Shown here piece after piece: positions 6,404 through 7,494 of a stretch of 7,494 nt of DNA. Below the pieces are notes generated by a model. It had not been told where the DNA came from and ran no database searches. It worked only from the letters and a program-made list of their open reading frames with translations. The number at the start of each line of letters is the position of its first letter. The first letter of the stretch is position 1. Origin of the DNA: Desulfatirhabdium butyrativorans. GTDB taxonomy: Bacteria; Desulfobacterota; Desulfobacteria; Desulfobacterales; DYRK01. The stretch lies in assembly GCA_020718785.1 (NCBI GenBank), contig DYRK01000287.1, positions 1-7,494 on the forward strand. The letters run 5' to 3'. The position numbers and the translations under genes are program-made.

Positions 6404-6490
6404 TCAACATAAATATTGCAAGAATATCTCTGGCAATAACTGCTTGCTTGTTTTCCTAAAAAATCTCTGTTCAGAATGCAATTCATCCAT
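6404..6490 (-). pseudogene. broken second copy of the antitoxin gene start
   Basis: The frame from ATG 6490 gives 28 aa. MDELHSEQ matches MNELHPEQ of the intact antitoxin at 5503, and nucleotide identity covers the region before the ATG as well. After about ten codons the similarity is lost and the frame stops at 6404. The last codons (PEIFL) recall REIFL near the end of the intact copy and could mark an internal deletion, but this is weak. Its ATG overlaps the glycosyltransferase stop by 8 nt, as in the hepT junction. Confidence 0.5.
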
Positions 6491-6505
6491 GAATAACACA
6501 TTCCG
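6466..6505 (-). repeat. direct repeat, copy B (glycosyltransferase end / antitoxin start)
   Basis: This is the partner of copy A at 5518-5479 (34 of 40 identical, ungapped), with the same orientation about 990 nt upstream in the transcription direction. The shared text includes TGTGTTATTCATG, the end of one gene plus the start codon of the next. Confidence 0.7.
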
Positions 6506-6748
6506 GTTTTTCAGCTTGCCCCCAAAACCCACCGATACACCGAAAGCATCTTTTCGGCAATCTGTGCTCATCCGAAATTTTGCTCAACAAACAAACGCCC
6601 TCTTTTTCCAATAGCATACCGTTCTTTATCTGAAATTGCAACAGCTTCGCGAATCGCAGCAGCGAGAGGTTTCTGCTCCAATATCAATCCGCCAGCCGCA
6701 GCGATGCGTTATCAAGCCTTCCCACGGCGTTCCTTTGGTCGTAATCAT
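6483..6748 (-). pseudogene. frameshifted C-terminal remnant of a glycosyltransferase (group 1 type)
   Basis: From 6748 one frame reads ITTKGTPWEGLITHRCGWRI, close to the conserved sugar-nucleotide site region of group 1 glycosyltransferases (expected PVITTKGTPWEEL). An extra A near 6669 shifts the frame. The text continues as LAAAIREAVAISDKERYA, GKRGRLFVEQNFG, a TGA at 6570-6568 where Trp is expected, then AQIAEKMLSVYRWVLG. An extra G near 6519 shifts it again to AEKPECVIHG and a stop at 6483. Two 1-nt insertions and one nonsense codon make it clearly non-functional. The N-terminal donor/acceptor half is absent and is replaced by the ATP-binding protein fragment. Confidence 0.75.
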
Positions 6749-6975
6749 CTGACTTTGCTCATCAGTAAATCCAAAAGCCCGTCTTCTGTCTGTTCTCCGA
6801 ACTCATCCCACAATCCGACCAGGGGTCCGTCCAATAAGGCTCTGTCTTTTGTGTCATAATCTTTTTCATTTCCCGCCCATTCCAATCCTGCCTGCGTAAG
6901 AAAGCGTTTGGGCCCGCGGCCGAATAATACAAGTCCTGCAACAGTACACAGAGGCTTATCGCCCTGATCCGTCAT
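6745..6975 (-). pseudogene. internal fragment of a RecG-like / AlbA-type ATP-binding protein
   Basis: A 76-aa frame containing CTVAGLVLFGRGPKRFLTQAG and EKDYDTKDRALLDGPLV, the middle region of the putative DNA-binding/ATP-binding proteins often annotated as RecG-related. The AlbA_2 domain should precede it and the HATPase part should follow it. Both are missing. Just upstream of the first Met is a stop, then the insertion sequence. Downstream the frame ends in SKVR and a TGA where glycosyltransferase text begins. A short deletion after AGLEW is also likely (residues before AGNEKDY look compressed). It is a fragment, not an independent gene. Confidence 0.65.
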
Positions 6976-6981
6976 ATATTA

Positions 6982-7494
6982 GACATTTTCGGAAATAAGA
7001 ATTATAGTCAGATGGTCGGAGGTTTCCGGCATCTTATAAACCCCTCATTTTCCGGAAAGGATTTAACAGCGTGATATTATTATATGAAAATATAAAAAAC
7101 AGACCGTCTGGGATCCTCTCTCTGACAGGTCTCACGAAACCCGGATTCGACTCTCTGCTGCCTCTCTTTGAAAAGGCGGAGGATGAATATGTCAGAGAGA
7201 CATACATAAAAGGTAAAGAACGGGAACGGGCACCCGGCGGAGGACGTAAGCCGAAACTTCGGACTGCCGGAGACAGACTGTTCTTTATCCTTTTTTATCT
7301 GAAGACTTATCCGCTTCGGCAGGTCACTGCTGTCCTCTTCGGAATGAGCCTGAGTCAGACAGATAGTCGGATTCACAGGCTTTCGGAGGTTCTGAAAAGG
7401 GCTCTCGGCGACGGTCAGTATCTTCCTGAAAGAAATCCTGCCGCTTCGGAAGAGGCTCTGAAAAAATGCCCCGGTCTTTCCTTTGTCATTGACG
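6982..7494 (+). mobile_element. left part of an insertion sequence (IS5-like / DDE_Tnp_4 type)
   Basis: The ATP-binding fragment stops being recognisable at about 6976, and a transposase gene starts at 7071, so the IS end lies in between. I place it near 6982, where GACATTTTCGG begins after TTA. TTA would fit a 3-bp target duplication, but the right end is outside the window, so neither inverted repeat nor duplication can be checked. The leader holds a perfect 10-bp palindrome, TTTCCGGAAA (7049-7058), which overlaps the RBS. Confidence 0.6.
7071..7494 (+). CDS. IS transposase, 5' part (HTH plus start of DDE domain)
   Basis: The open frame from GTG 7071 runs off the window (141 complete codons). 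GGAAAGG at 7054-7060 is 10 nt upstream, and no in-frame ATG exists before the HTH region. GGRKPKLRTAGDRLFFILFY and PLRQVTAVLFGMSLSQTDSRIHRL form the helix-turn-helix part typical of transposases with a DDE_Tnp_4 domain. LSFVID at the window end is the likely strand bearing the first catalytic Asp (relatives go on GTERP). The product cuts and joins IS ends. It is unbroken as far as visible. Confidence 0.8.
   Translation, partial: MILLYENIKNRPSGILSLTGLTKPGFDSLLPLFEKAEDEYVRETYIKGKERERAPGGGRKPKLRTAGDRLFFILFYLKTYPLRQVTAVLFGMSLSQTDSRIHRLSEVLKRALGDGQYLPERNPAASEEALKKCPGLSFVID

Noticed and set aside
6408..6436. TTGCCA and an AT-rich stretch upstream of mntA as a promoter
   Set aside because: The -10 match is poor at every allowed spacing. 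Not better than chance for AT-rich DNA.
6348..6614. 88-aa open frame on the + strand
   Set aside because: It is antisense to the glycosyltransferase and antitoxin remnants and has no family pattern or RBS.
7007..7024. Two heptad-like units (GGTCGGA, GGTTTCC) in the IS leader
   Set aside because: Only two units, no inverted partner arm. Probably chance.
7080..7376. 98-aa open frame on the - strand
   Set aside because: It lies fully opposite the transposase gene, which has clear HTH motifs. The - strand protein has no recognisable pattern.

Overview
The window looks like a piece of a large, repeat-rich genome with moderate GC, probably a Gram-negative environmental bacterium. My best guess is a sulfate-reducing Desulfobacterota of the Desulfonema type. 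That guess is inference only. It rests on 7-nt-period palindromic repeats, a hybrid histidine kinase, several nucleotidyltransferase (NTase) toxin-antitoxin genes, and decayed AAA-ATPase/nuclease and glycosyltransferase genes. No rRNA, tRNA or CRISPR array was seen.

Left part, + strand (1-3699): a possible sigma70-type promoter and a very strong Shine-Dalgarno site precede a 987-aa membrane hybrid histidine kinase (two TM segments, HAMP, coiled coil, PAS, HisKA, HATPase, REC, REC, HPt). A small DUF202/YidH-like membrane protein follows. Two hairpin elements built from tandem 7-nt units lie here. One is read in frame through the second receiver domain. The other fills the gap between the kinase and the DUF202 gene.

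Middle, - strand (6367 down to 3844): a compact chain of overlapping genes in the order mntA, hepT, a MenA1/Rv0078B-like antitoxin, a MenT1/AbiEii-like NTase, an unrecognised 83-aa protein, and a third NTase that is truncated. The overlaps are 1, 8, 14, 4 and 8 nt, so translation is probably coupled. The third NTase loses its C-terminal part at about 4318, where sequence from a PD-(D/E)XK nuclease tail begins in another frame. That tail is followed directly (ATGA overlap) by the broken N-terminus of an AAA-ATPase-type protein.

Right part (6404-7494): a graveyard of fragments on the - strand, then an insertion sequence. The fragments are a broken antitoxin start, the frameshifted C-terminus of a glycosyltransferase, and the middle of a RecG-like/AlbA-type ATP-binding protein. 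The IS carries a + strand DDE transposase that runs off the window. A 40-nt direct repeat (34/40 identical) sits on both sides of mntA-hepT. It joins a glycosyltransferase-like tail to an antitoxin start, which suggests that mntA-hepT entered an older glycosyltransferase-menAT locus.

The most notable items are the heptad hairpin inside a receiver domain, the direct-repeat footprint around mntA-hepT, and the stacking of three NTase-fold genes from at least two toxin-antitoxin families in one overlapping operon.
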